The translations under genes and the position numbers were made by a program. Positions 1 to 10,446 of a stretch of 64,000 nt of DNA are shown here, one piece after another; position 1 is the first letter of the stretch; every line of letters begins with the position of its first letter. Origin of the DNA: Nemophila menziesii (lineage: Eukaryota > Streptophyta > Magnoliopsida > Boraginales > Hydrophyllaceae). Under the pieces are notes generated by a model that was given only the letters and a program-made list of their open reading frames with translations, had not been told where the DNA came from and did no database searches. The stretch spans positions 3,348,001-3,412,000 of the forward strand of contig JARWIR010000031.1 of assembly GCA_029959085.1 (NCBI GenBank), given 5' to 3'.

Positions 1-641
1 ACAAATAATGTATCATCAACAATTGCACATAAATACAAACGCATAAAAATTCCCTCCCAATGTAATTTCCCAATAATGAGACCCACCACCCCAAACTCAA
101 GCTCAAGACAAGAAGTCTCAGGATCGTGATTCAAGTGAGGGTCATAAGGAAATGCCTAATAAACTAAGGGGATATTGGCTTATATCGTGGCGAAAAAAGA
201 AAGGCTTACAGGCTAAAAATGGGGCTAAGAAGGATAATATTAATTACGGGTTAGAAAGCTTAAAAGTCTCACATGGCTATCAAAGAAATGCCTCTATCAT
301 TTTCCTAGTTACATAGCTTGCCTCTAGTTCATACCTAAGTGGGTTCTTTAATCATTTAGATCTCATGTTCTACACACCACTCATTTTCCTTGAGTACAAG
401 CTTACTTCTTTTGCATTGCTCATTAATTTTTCCTATCAATTATCTATTGCTTGCATACAATTAAAGTGCGTTTTACATTAACTCCTAAGGTCTACTATTA
501 ACTATCATAAATTTACAAATATATGCTTATGGGGACATGCAACAAACTCCACAGTCAAATAATTCCTTAAACTAATTTTTATTTGATTTTAATTCTTTTT
601 TTTTTTTTGATAAGTAGTAAAAACACATAACAAACAAAATT

Positions 642-700
642 GGGATGAGGCAACGATACCCCACCCCAAACTCAAAAATGAGTTGTGTCCCCACGACTCG
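642..700 (-). other. Twin hairpin with PPT-like tract (element A copy)
   Basis: In the sense (minus) direction an 8-bp stem GAGTCGTG/CACAACTC closes a GGGA loop, with one C-A mismatch. After a T run and GAGTTT comes a second stem, GGGGTGGGG with CCTCATCCC, which pairs fully if G-U is allowed. The same module occurs at 16418-16474, 25468-25524, 38820-38882 and 45205-45261. Function unknown. Confidence 0.6.
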
Positions 701-1197
701 AAAAGTATCTATAAAGCGGATAAAAATAATATACACTACTAAATGAGAAAAGAGATAAGGAAACATATCTGGATTGGCTTTAGGCCAATTACATGTAGTA
801 CTGCATCGAGGCTGTGAAGTCTTCTAAGTCACGATGTATAGATCATACACTGTGGAATTCATCTTCTGTAAAGTGTGTTTCATCAACTCGAACTCATGTC
901 TCCTTTAATTAATCATCTCTTCTTAGCCCTTTAAATCATCACCTCCTCTACAAAAATCTTTGCTCAACACCCAAATTTCTTTTCTCTTTGAAGAAAAGAT
1001 ATAGATTAAACTGTGAATTCTTTGGTGTTTTGGAAGGATTTATGGTATGATTCATCTTTGTATGATGTTTAGAAGGATGGCTTAATGATATTTTGGTGTT
1101 TTTATGGTGGTTTTCATGTATATTTCCTTTGTTTCGGTAACGCACCTTATAGTTGTGTCTAAGTGTGCGAATTCCAGTAGGGTTTTTGCTGTATGAT
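701..1197 (-). other. Element A, vestige of the env-position region
   Basis: This stretch aligns by eye with 25525-26220 of element B (shared blocks such as CATCGAGGCTGTGAAGTCTTC). It lies where elements 1-3 carry the env-like ORF, but no frame stays open beyond about 65 codons. I read it as non-coding remains. Confidence 0.45.
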
Positions 1198-2725
1198 TGG
1201 TGTCGCCTAAGGTGCGATAAAAATATGATAATGAAATACGGATAGATGATGCACTAACACCCTAGAATAAACACGTTACTCACTGCAAGTATCACAGGTC
1301 ATAAGCAAGTTTTAATGATAAGTCAGATCGTTCTCAGGGACTTAGTGTGTTATACAAATGGATTAACATAATAGAGTAGCAGATAATAGTTAAAGACAAG
1401 AAAAGTAAATAAATATGATTGATGAGGAGATTAATGATTAAACTAAAGACAAGTAAATTATATATGAGAGAATATAACTCAGGTTTTGCGAGCATGCACT
1501 AATCCTTCTATTTCATCTACTAGTTAATAAGGGTGCTTATAGCTCTTAGATAAGTAGTCAGGATTCTAAAGTCTTCCCTACCCCTTTCCGGGTGGACTAA
1601 GGTGGCGACCTCACAATTACCAGGGGACTTAACTAAGGTGCTCCTACTCCACTAGGTTCTTAGATGAGACTGGCCTGCAAATAACGATCGGTGATTAAAT
1701 CAAACCCTAATGACTATCTAGTTAGGCAAACCCTTCCGGATCACTACCGCACACTAGACGTTTATGTGGTGTTTCAATAATTAGACACCCCTTCAAGGTG
1801 ACCATCTAACTACTATTAGCACAACCCTAAATTGATCAGGTTTAAGACAGGCAATAAATCAAAGCACATAAAACAAATATATTGGTAAGCAGCTAAAATC
1901 AATTTAAAATAGTTCTCCCAAACAAACTTAGATAGAAGAAAATAGAATTAAAAGATTATACATATTCAAAACCCAAGCTATGGGAAAATTAGTTCATACT
2001 AGAAAGAAATAAACTAAAGTAAAGATACATACTGTCAACTTGCTCTCTTGAATGACTTCTAATGATAAACTTAAGGACTAATGGTGGGAGGCAAGGACTA
2101 AGCAAGGATATGTTTACAATAGTTAAAAGGTGTATTTATAGGAGTATAGGAAGATCCAATTCGGATTTCTTGGAGCAGGAGGCAAGCAATTGGACTTGTT
2201 TTCCAAATCAAATTCGTTTCCTAAAATATTGGAGAAGGGAAAAACTGATGCACTCTTGCTCTGGTCATAACTTCTTCAATTTTTCTTCGATTGACGTGTT
2301 CTTTATATCGAAACTGACCGCGTCGAAAAGATCTACATTTTTGCTTCAAACCATTCTTCCAAATTCCCAGCCGATTTTAAGTTATGATCACTTTAGTGGA
2401 CTTGGCTGCTGAAATTCAAATACACTTGACAACTTTTCTTTTTCTATTTTATCTTTTACTTCCTTTTACTTCCAATTTCCATCCATATCTTCTTTTCTTA
2501 TCTCTTTAGAATTGATTTGGCATCTAATTAATTTCCATATATCTTTAAAGCTTCATAATTAACAAACAAATAAACCAAATATGCTCTAAAAATAATAAAT
2601 CATAAAATCAAGCCAAGAAATAGGAAAATATAATAATATGACTAAAAATCGAGTCTTGACTACCCTAATACACCTAAAATGATGTCTCCAACCTAGATTA
2701 ATTCATCACAATTAGGGAGACATCG
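1198..2725 (-). repeat. Solo LTR of the element 3 family
   Basis: It begins TGGTGTCGCC like the LTRs at 35854 and 57080 and ends GGAGACATCG, where the others end GGAGACATCA. Length 1,528 bp compares with 1,524 and 1,526 bp for element 3. The 5-bp flanks are both ATGAT (1193-1197 and 2726-2730), so this is a complete insertion reduced to one LTR by recombination. Only the final base departs from the TG...CA rule. It sits inside element A and is therefore younger than A. Confidence 0.9.
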
Positions 2726-2835
2726 ATGATCCGTATTCTGCCTTCTCTATTGGATAGATCTCGAAAAAATACGGGGTTTAGGCTCAAGAAAAAATTAATT
2801 CCGACACCCGAGCGCAAAATTATGGCCTTCCAAAA

Positions 2836-3005
2836 GTTTTAGTTGCGTATAGGCAACTCTTTCCAGGGGGTTGGGTTGGCATACTGGGCGTGAATAGCCA
2901 ACGCTCGCTGTCGCAATATGAAGTTGCGTGTAGGCAACTCCATCCGTAGAGTTGGGTATCGGGAGCGAATAGCCAACTCGCTCAACGCAATGGGTTGCGT
3001 ATTTC
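2836..3005 (-). repeat. Hairpin array of element A
   Basis: It contains short inverted and direct repeats built on GTTGCGTATAGGCAAC and GGTTGGCATACTGGGCG...AATAGCCAAC, each unit seen about twice. Elements 1, 2, 3 and B have arrays in the same place (after the coding region, before the env position) but with unrelated sequence. Open frames across it are by-products of the repeat. Confidence 0.6.
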
Positions 3006-3342
3006 CGCTGGAAGTTTTCATCTAATTTTCTCGATTTATCGTTGACTACACCTCGGATTCTTTCAAAATTGATACTCATCTTCATTGGAATATGTGTTCC
3101 CGATCCACCAGACTACTCTGATTTTTCATTGGGGGCACCAATTTTCTCAAATTTCTGTTTTCTTCGTTTTACCTCCCGTTTATTCCTGAATCCTTGACAA
3201 AATTTACATGTAAACATTAAAACACTACAACCCTTCTCAATTCATAAAAATTAACACTAATGAACATCAAATTACTCTATTGTACACTACGAATTCAAAA
3301 ACATGAAATTGATTGAAAACATGGGTTGTCTCCCAAGAAGCA

Positions 3343-3381
3343 CTTTTGTTTATTACGTCTTAAAGTTCGACGCGTTACCTT
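3343..3381 (-). other. Conserved post-coding hairpin (element A copy)
   Basis: The sense strand reads GGTAACGCGTC...GACGTAATAAACAAAAG, with stem CGTC/GACG. Elements 1, 2, 3 and B have the counterpart just after the end of their gag-pol or equivalent frame. In A, B and element 3 a GGGAGACAACC motif follows. Confidence 0.55.
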
Positions 3382-3746
3382 ACATGAAGATGGTATTGAG
3401 GCCTTTGCGGTGTTTCTGCGCTTAAACTCGCCTCTTCCTTGATATGAAACTTTTGGAACTTTCCCACCTAGAATTTGATTAAATTGATCTCTGAAAGGGG
3501 GTAGGTAATTACCTCGTTTCGCCTTCTTACTTTCACGACGAAACTCATTTTCCACCACATGATAGTAGATGACCGTCCTCAAGGGTATAATCTCATTTAT
3601 ATTCTTTTCAATCTCACGTTCATCTTTAAAATGTGATGGTTAGGTGCTCCTCCTTGCCGTTTTACTCTCGCGGTGTGGCACCTTGCTTGCATAGCACATG
3701 TTGATCATTGGTGGTAGTGGAGGTGATTCTTTAGCTCTATTTTCAT

Positions 3747-4548
3747 TCAAGATTCGTGGTGGAGATGGTGATTGGTGAACTTTTGTGGCGGAGATTCAAT
3801 TTTTATTTTATTGTGAACCTTGAATTCTTCCATTGACTCCTCAACCACTTCAGATTCATCTTTGCTTTCAACCCATTCTTCCATTACGACCTCATCATAT
3901 TTTTGCTGTGGACCTCTCAAATCTCGATCACCTTGTTCTTTTTTTCGCATTCTACATCTTGATCATGTGCATACGCCATATGAATAGCAATCTCATTTCA
4001 ATTTCTAGGATTATTGTTTCTACTCCTTCTTTCAACACCTCCTCCTCAACTAATTCTTTTGGTTGATCTCTTCCATCCCTCGGGGGAGTGGAATCTTCAT
4101 AAGACTTGCTACCACTTTCGGCTAAGTTAGAAGAGTTGTTTCGGGAAACCATCTTGTCTATCATCTGTTGTATGCTTTCAAGTCTGGTTTTGCATTCCTC
4201 TTCTCTTTCCTTTTTCTCTTGATCTCTTTTCTTTCGATCTTGATCTCTTGCCTCGCTTTCCTCGCCTAGGTGCATGATTCTAGCAAGTGTCTCATTCAGT
4301 GTCTCTTGCTTATAGTGATGAGGTGGAGAGTGTTGAATGTTTTCAATCCACTTGTTGTTCCATCCTTTCTCTTACTGATAGTGATGAGGTGATTGTTGTT
4401 GATTATTCCCGATCCATTGGTTGTTCCATCCTTTCTCTTGCGGGTGCTGACAAGGTGGTTGGTAGAAGTTACTACCCCATTGTTGTTGTCCCGAAGAGTC
4501 TTCCCAATAGTCAAATGGACTAGGAATTAGGTAATGTCCTCTATACAT
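3747..4548 (-). pseudogene. Q/N-rich ORF of the A/B family (decayed)
   Basis: I do not recognise this protein. From an ATG at 4548 it reads MYRGHY..PSPFDYWEDSSGQQQWGSNFYQ-like sequence, then two copies of a WNNQWI.NNQQQSPHHY repeat, then a charged stretch (EARDQDRKKRDQEKKEREEE). A likely coiled coil follows (RLESIQQMIDKMVS), then NLAESGSKSYEDSTPP, and an acidic C-terminal part (EEWVESKDESEVVEESMEEF) in a shifted frame at 3747-3950. There is an in-frame stop near 4377 and a frameshift near 3950. No zinc knuckle or protease motif is visible. Its place just after the PBS is where gag sits in elements 1-3, so it may be a divergent or replaced gag. Element B carries the same protein at 27136-28067. 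Confidence 0.6.
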
Positions 4549-4683
4549 CTTTAGTAAAACCTCTTGATCATTACCTGAATATAAGAACCTGTAAAATAAA
4601 ACAAAAACAAAGACAAGCGTAAAACGGAAAAAATTAACAATTAAAACTACTTAGGAATTAAACACCAAGGTCACACACTGCAA

Positions 4684-4701
4684 TCCCCTGAAGCGGCACC
4701 A
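4684..4701 (-). promoter_or_regulatory. Primer binding site, element A (tRNA-Asp type, degenerate)
   Basis: Minus strand TGGTGCCGCTTCAGGGGA, 6 bases inside the 5' LTR. It resembles the complement of the plant tRNA-Asp 3' end (TGGCGCCGTTGCCGGGG) with several changes. Confidence 0.7.
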
Positions 4702-4707
4702 AAAACT

Positions 4708-6265
4708 TGTTGGGTCCTGGGGTGTGATAAAATTAAAACAATAAATAAATGATCCACAGACCGCAAGTGTACGGGTCGTTCAAGTAATAAACCGATAATC
4801 GGGATTTCGTTCTCAGGGATTGGACTGGTGTAACCCAAGTGTTCAATAGATAAGTAGTAGTAATTGCTAATGGAAAAAATAAAATATAGAAGATATTTGT
4901 TTGGGTTCGAGTTATTAAACTACTAGACGCAATTAAATAAAATAACTAAGATTAACATAATGAAAATAAATAATAAAGAGTAGATGCATATATGAGAGCT
5001 ATACTTGAGTCTCTCTAGTGATCCACTTAAGTTCATAGATTTAGTGCTTTCGTTTAAGGGGCAAGTTGGTAATTCTATATTAGCCGAGACTCTACAATCT
5101 CCTAACCCCTTGTCAGGTGGACTTAGGAGATATCTTACGGTAAGATAAACCGTTCTAAGGTAGTAAATTTACTTAAGGATGTGAAGTTCCTTACCCAATT
5201 AGCTATGTGGTTAGTCAAGCATGTCGGTCAATAACGGACACCACACGGTTATTACTTAGGTCTGTAATTAACCCCCCCCCCCCCCCCCCCCCCGTCGGAT
5301 GATCACTTCGCCACTAAAGTGAATAGCCCAATTACTAAAACCTAATTCTAATTTTCGGCTCAATTAAAATTAGTAAATAAGCAAAAAGTAATAAACAATA
5401 TGAAAAACCTAACCTGAATTAAATTAAGATAATCCCAAATCCAAAAATACTAAATTAAATAAACTAGGGATTAACCCATTATGCGATTCTCAAGTATAAT
5501 TTAGTTTAGCTCATAACAGAAATAATATTACTAATAGCAGAAATAAAATAAGAACCTAAGTAGAGGAATGACTTGATCTGTTGTAGGAGGAAAAGGATTA
5601 TCCAGCTCTTGCTCTTGCTTCCGCCTCTTGACGCTCTCTCTAAGGATGATATAATTTGAAGGTTTAATAAGAGGTGCTGAATAATAAGGTCTAAAAGAGC
5701 TTATATACTGCTTAAAATTGGATTAGGTCTAAACATGGGATTAATTAAGTAATTAAGGCCCAAGTCCATTAAATAAATCATGCATCTGATGTACACACTT
5801 TAGTAAAACACGCATAATTTTTGACTCGCTGGTCAAAATCACATGATTCCAGACCTCAATTCTTGCTAACTCAAAGGCGCAACTTTCTTATTTCAGGGCT
5901 CCAAGGCTGAATCAGTCCCAATGTGGCTCGAAATTACCAATTAGTAGCAGCTATCCAGAATTATGCTCCTCTTTATCTCTCTAAGTGGTACCTTTTCTTT
6001 CTTTTGACCTCTCCGCTTGATCTAAGACTTTAATTCTCACTCATCCTCCTTATCTTGGTGCTCCATAGCATCCATAGACTTAAGAACTTTATACTAAAAA
6101 CGAATAAATTAACGCACAAAAGCTTTAAAAATGGAAATAGTCTAATTCCAAAGGGAGAAAGTGTAATATGACGAAATAAGAATAAAAGTGTATCAAATAA
6201 GTCTAATATTCACCTAAAATGACGTCTCCTAAGGGAATATATTTAGAACAAAACGGGAGACATCA
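4708..6265 (-). repeat. 5' LTR of element A
   Basis: 1,558 bp, starting TGTTGGGTCC and ending GGGAGACATCA. It matches the element B LTR (22553-24108, 1,556 bp) along its length. The transcript-side end has TGATGTCTCC and, about 26 bases in, GGAGACGTCA, an inverted pair found in every gypsy LTR of this window. It contains a 22-C homopolymer. Confidence 0.88.
5272..5293. repeat. Homopolymer of 22 C
   Basis: An uninterrupted C run inside the LTR of element A. The element B LTR has 10 C at the same place (23100-23109), and other LTRs have 4-7 C before GTCAGGATGA. This looks like slippage growth of a C tract already present in the family, and the exact length may be unreliable. Confidence 0.8.
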
Positions 6266-6823
6266 CCTTCTAGTATCTTACTAGTAGATTGATGAGTCTA
6301 CATCCTGTATTACTATTAGGATAGTAATCTGATCACCTTAACTGGTATTATCTCTTAGATTTCAAGTATCGGGCTCGAAATCAATAACACCTAAATACGG
6401 TATACCACAAATTGTCTGTCTGGAACGAGGTTAATCAACATAACCTTACTATGTAGTGGATATCACCTAGATTCTATTTTGTATTTGCATGTCATGATTT
6501 TGTAAGCAGTATACCCAACATACAAGAGATGTAGAGTCATGATATACCAGTACACGTAGTATATCAAAGTATACTTACTTACCATGAGCATTGCGTACAT
6601 AAATACTCAAGATTAAGAGCATCTAATCCTTTAGTAGAAAAAATTTACTTTCGGGAACATGATTCTGTGTAAGTCCCTTTTATACATTTCCAGATTAACT
6701 AGTGAGTTTGACCACGTAGAGGACTACTCTGGTGACGTACTCTTTCCACCTACATTTATGGTCAAGCTCCAAAATGACCTGGAGGAAATCAAAGTGCCAA
6801 ACAGTGATTAATTGGTCAAGAAG
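6266..6823. other. Unassigned DNA between element A and the copia element
   Basis: 558 bp of A/T-rich sequence with no credible reading frame. It is the target sequence into which the copia element inserted, and its continuation is at 21990. I recognise nothing in it. Confidence 0.5.
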
Positions 6824-6828
6824 TATTT

Positions 6829-7479
6829 TGTTGTGTTTTATTTGTATAAACCAGTAAAACAATATAAAAATTAATGCAGAAAAAAAAAATTTACTTGTCA
6901 AGACTCGGATTGGATTTGATGTCTTTAAGGTATTTAGGCCACGTATCGGTAACATCCAAGATACAACGCAAAACTATTCAGAAGAAACGAACACACAAAT
7001 TTTTCAGAATTTCAACAAACTTAATAAAGCTACTTCTTTTCTATCCTTCTCTTATGATTTTTTAATGCTTAATGTTTTAAAAACTGAATGAAGAAAACGT
7101 TTGAGTTGGCCAACTATTTTTAGAAAATGAATAGGTGGCTATGTATCCATTAGAAAAGATCGTGAATTTAAAATTTGGAGTTGTGTCTTTTAAATAAAAT
7201 ATATATTAGTTAGTAAAGGACATAACTATTGGGCCAAGGCCAATAGTAATGGATCCTTAGTATTTATTATAAATTTACTATTGAGACAAACTCAATGTTA
7301 ATATTAAGACTTGCAGATGGAAAAACAACTAATGAGCTTCGCACAATTATTAAAAAAATTATTTCTTTCAACTTTACTATATATATATATATATTACGTA
7401 GTCTTTACAATTATACAAACGTATTAATCAAGTCATTGTCAACGTGGTCAACGATTGGGGAAATCCAATTTGACCAACA
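6829..7479 (-). repeat. 3' LTR of the copia element
   Basis: 651 bp, plus-strand ends TGTTGTG...ACCAACA, so the minus strand reads TGTTGG...CA. It aligns with 21197-21984 in blocks (for example the segments ending GTATTTAGGCCACGTA). The partner is 137 bp longer, largely from an (AT)n and A/T-rich insertion. The strong divergence suggests an old insertion. Confidence 0.8.
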
Positions 7480-8092
7480 GTCCCCACATGAATGGAAATT
7501 GACTAACCAACCTGGAAAAATATGCAAGAGAACTTTAAACGCAAGAGAGAGTGAGAGAGCGAAGCGTAGAATAATACTACGTCGAGAAAGGTAGCTTTTT
7601 GCCTTGAACCTTTTCTAGTAATGGTTATCATATTTACTTGTTACACAGTGAATGTGAAGTCTTGAACTGTTCAGATTTTGTGTAAAACAAGTCAATAGAA
7701 CTTACATAGTATCCTTCCAAACATTATTTGGTTCTCACGGTTGTGTTCATTTACAACCCTAGACAACTCCTAGTATTTCATGAATAACTATCGTAGAATT
7801 TTTCCTAAAAAAGATTCTCGTAGGAGCCCTACACATGTTATTCATATAGGTGTCTCTTGTCGAGAGTATTCTGCATTACTTTATCTTATATTATTGAAGA
7901 TACAAGAACCGTTAAAAGTTTAACTTAACCTTCACTTTTACAGGTACCAATATTTAATTTTGTCCTAGGAATAGTTTGGGGAGGTCTCCCCATAGAGCGT
8001 CGCATCGAGCTGCAGTTTCATGATTCAGTTTTCCCTTTGAAACTAGATTGTGGGATCTTCACTCTGCCAGGTAGGGTTCCCCTTGACAATAC
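7480..8092 (-). other. Copia 3' untranslated region with PPT
   Basis: The minus strand has TGTGGGGAC directly next to the LTR (7480-7488), a fitting polypurine tract. The rest, up to the RNase H stop, has no credible frame. Confidence 0.55.
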
Positions 8093-8611
8093 TCACACTT
8101 TCTCTCTTTGTAGACCTTTGGTCAGTGGATCCAATATGTTATCCTTTAATCGAACGTAATCAATTGTGATAACTTCGTCTGAAATTAGTTTTCTAATAGT
8201 AATGTGTCTACGATGTATGTGTGTAGACTTACCGTTATACATCTCGTATAGTGCCCTACCGACGACACTCTGACTATCACAATATATGCAGATAGCTGAC
8301 ACAACTTGTGGCCAATTATGAATATCCTCTAAGAAATTCCAAAGCCACTTGACTTCCTTAGCGTCTTTGTCTAAAGCTATAAACTCAGATTCCGTAGTGG
8401 ATTTGGCTATGCACGTTTTCTTAGTGGATTTCCAAGACACAACTACTCCTCCTAAAATGTAGACGAATCCACTTATGTATTTTAAGTCTATGGATTCTAA
8501 TATCCATCTTGCAATATTGTATCCTTCTAGACAACTGGATATTCCGTGTACAACAACCCTTCGTTCATAGTGTATCTGAGATACCTTAGAACTTTTACAA
8601 TAGAAATCCAA
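8093..8611 (-). pseudogene. Copia RNase H domain
   Basis: A 172-codon open stretch corresponding to the C-terminal RNase H of copia polyproteins. Visible landmarks are GGVVVSWKSTKKTCIAKSTTESEF, where the E is catalytic, IYCDSQSVV with its catalytic D, and the usual C-terminal DPLTKGL. The first catalytic Asp region is weak or lost. Upstream the same frame breaks up, so this is the end of a broken pol. A gag-pol of this kind is normally about 1,300 residues in one frame. Confidence 0.85.
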
Positions 8612-8684
8612 CGGTTCTTCACCGAATAATGTGAAACCTACTTAGCATGCGGTACATGAGTCTCCCAATAACCCGAGAGTACTA

Positions 8685-8764
8685 CAACTGGTTGATTGTA
8701 CTATCAATGTTCTATCAACTGGTTGATTGTACTATCAACTGGTTGATTGTACTATCAATGTTCT
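8685..8764. repeat. Short tandem repeat, CAACTGGTTGATTGTACTAT x3
   Basis: Three 20-bp copies (8685-8704, 8716-8735, 8736-8755), the first separated by CAATGTTCTAT, which recurs after the third. It lies inside copia pol and adds codons between RT and RNase H, so it arose after the element lost function. Confidence 0.85.
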
Positions 8765-9780
8765 TAGGAAGATGTAAATTTACATCAACATGCGTCTTGA
8801 CGATATTTACTAAATTTGCTTAATACTTTCTCAATATAGTGTGACTGAGATAATTTAATACCTTCAGATGTTTAGACATTCTTGATACCCAAAATAACAT
8901 CCGCAAGGCCTAGCTCTTTCATGTCAAACTTACTTGAAAGCATCCTTTTGGTGAATGTAATCACATTATTGTTACTTCCAATAATTAACATATTATTTAC
9001 GTATAAACAAACAATGACTTACCCTGTCTCATTTTGTTTTACATAAACACATTTGACACACTCATTGATCCTGAAACCATTAGAGATCACGAATCTATCA
9101 AATTATTCATGCCATGGCTTTGGTGCCTACATTAAACCATATAAGGACTTAACAAGCTTACACACTTGCTTCTCCTTGACTAGAACTACGTAACCCTCGG
9201 GTTGTTCCATGTATATCTTTTCATTTAGTTCTCAATTTAGGAAATATGTTTGTACATCCATTTAATGAATTTTAAGATTGTATATCGAACCAATAGCAAT
9301 TAAAATTCGAATGTATGATATTCTCATGACTGGAGAATATTTATCAAATTATTCAAGTCCTTCCTTTTAACTATAACCTTGTACAACAAGGCGAGCCTTG
9401 TATTTTTCAATAGACCCGCCCGTCTTTAGTTTCTTCTTGAATATCAATTTGCATCTGAGTGATTCATTCCCAGAAGATAGATCCACTAATTCCCACGTGT
9501 GGTTTTGCATAACGGAATCTATCTCTCTTTTTACCTCTTAATTCCAGTAAGGGGCATTAGGGTTTGTCATAGCCTCCTCGAATGTTTGCGGGTTTGTAAT
9601 CTAGCATGTAAGTTAGAAAGTAAGGACCAAAAGATGTAGAAGTTCCCATCCACTTACTTCTTCTTGGTTCTTCTTTATTTTGGAATGATTCTTGATCTTG
9701 CCTTTTGGTTGGAAATGATTCTTGATCTTGCACTTTTCGAATTGCATCGTGTGTTCTTTTTAAGGAACCGGATTCTGGTG
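8765..9780 (-). pseudogene. Copia reverse transcriptase remnant
   Basis: Minus-strand frames give pieces of copia RT. The active-site box, normally YVDD, reads YVNNMLIIG (about 8980-9003), so both catalytic Asp have become Asn. Several stops and shifts surround it. Confidence 0.7.
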
Positions 9781-10441
9781 CGGTCTTGTGCTAAAAGGTT
9801 ATTTCAAAGAAACGTGCATTAAACACCGTATTGACGTGAATGTCAACATGACAAGATTTTTTGTACAAGGAATCTATATGCAACACTGCTGTAAGAATAT
9901 CCGATAAATATGCAATCCTATTTTAACCATTTTGGGAGCAAGGATTGCTACCTTTTCCAAGCATCCCCACACTTTTAAGTATTTGAAGGAAGGTGGTTTT
10001 CCTTTCAATAGTTCATAAGGAGTTTTATCAACCTTCTTGTGTGGTACCTTATTAAGGATGTGTTTTGCGGTGAGAAAGCCTCTCCCCACAAGTTCTGTGG
10101 TAACCCTGAGTTAATAAGCAAGATATTCATCATTTCCTTCAACATGCTTGCGCTCAGCAATCCCGTTTTGTTGAGAAAAATAGGGGGTCGTGGTTCGATG
10201 AATGATTCCATGTTCAGCGTAAAACTCCTCGAAAGGAGACACATATTCTCCTACCCTATCTGTTTTAAGATTCTTAATCTTTTTATTTAGTAGATTCTCA
10301 ACATCATTTTGTATTTCTTAAATGATTCTAATGCCTCATCCTTACTTTGAAACAAGTATATTTGACAGTACTTTGTACAATCGTCAATCAAAGTTATGAA
10401 ATACTTTTTCCCACTTTTAGTTTGCACAAATTTTAAGTCAC
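9781..10441 (-). pseudogene. Copia integrase C-terminal half
   Basis: Minus-strand pieces include LPQNLWGEAF (copia integrases usually have LP..LWAEA), a stretch ending YELLKGKPPSFKYLKVWGCL (copia typically has P.YLRVWGC) and, near 10380-10441, the start of the catalytic core. Frameshifts near 10000-10090 break it. The N-terminal half is at 19392-19990, beyond the inserted gypsy element. Confidence 0.75.
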
Positions 10442-10446
10442 AGATG

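Larger units (their letters stand above)
1..6265 (-). mobile_element. Element A: non-autonomous gypsy-type LTR retrotransposon, cut by the window start
   Basis: The 5' LTR (4708-6265) and a tRNA-Asp-type PBS beside it fix the minus orientation; the 3' LTR would lie left of position 1. The interior has no protease, RT, RNase H or integrase. In transcript order it holds a Q-rich reading frame, a small hairpin, a hairpin array, and a twin hairpin with PPT-like tracts (about 642-700 and 84-105). Element B at 22553-28985 has the same order and similar sequence, so both belong to one family. The flank after the LTR is CCTTC (6266-6270); the matching TSD is out of view. Bases 1-641 are A/T-rich non-coding 3' sequence. 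Confidence 0.8.
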
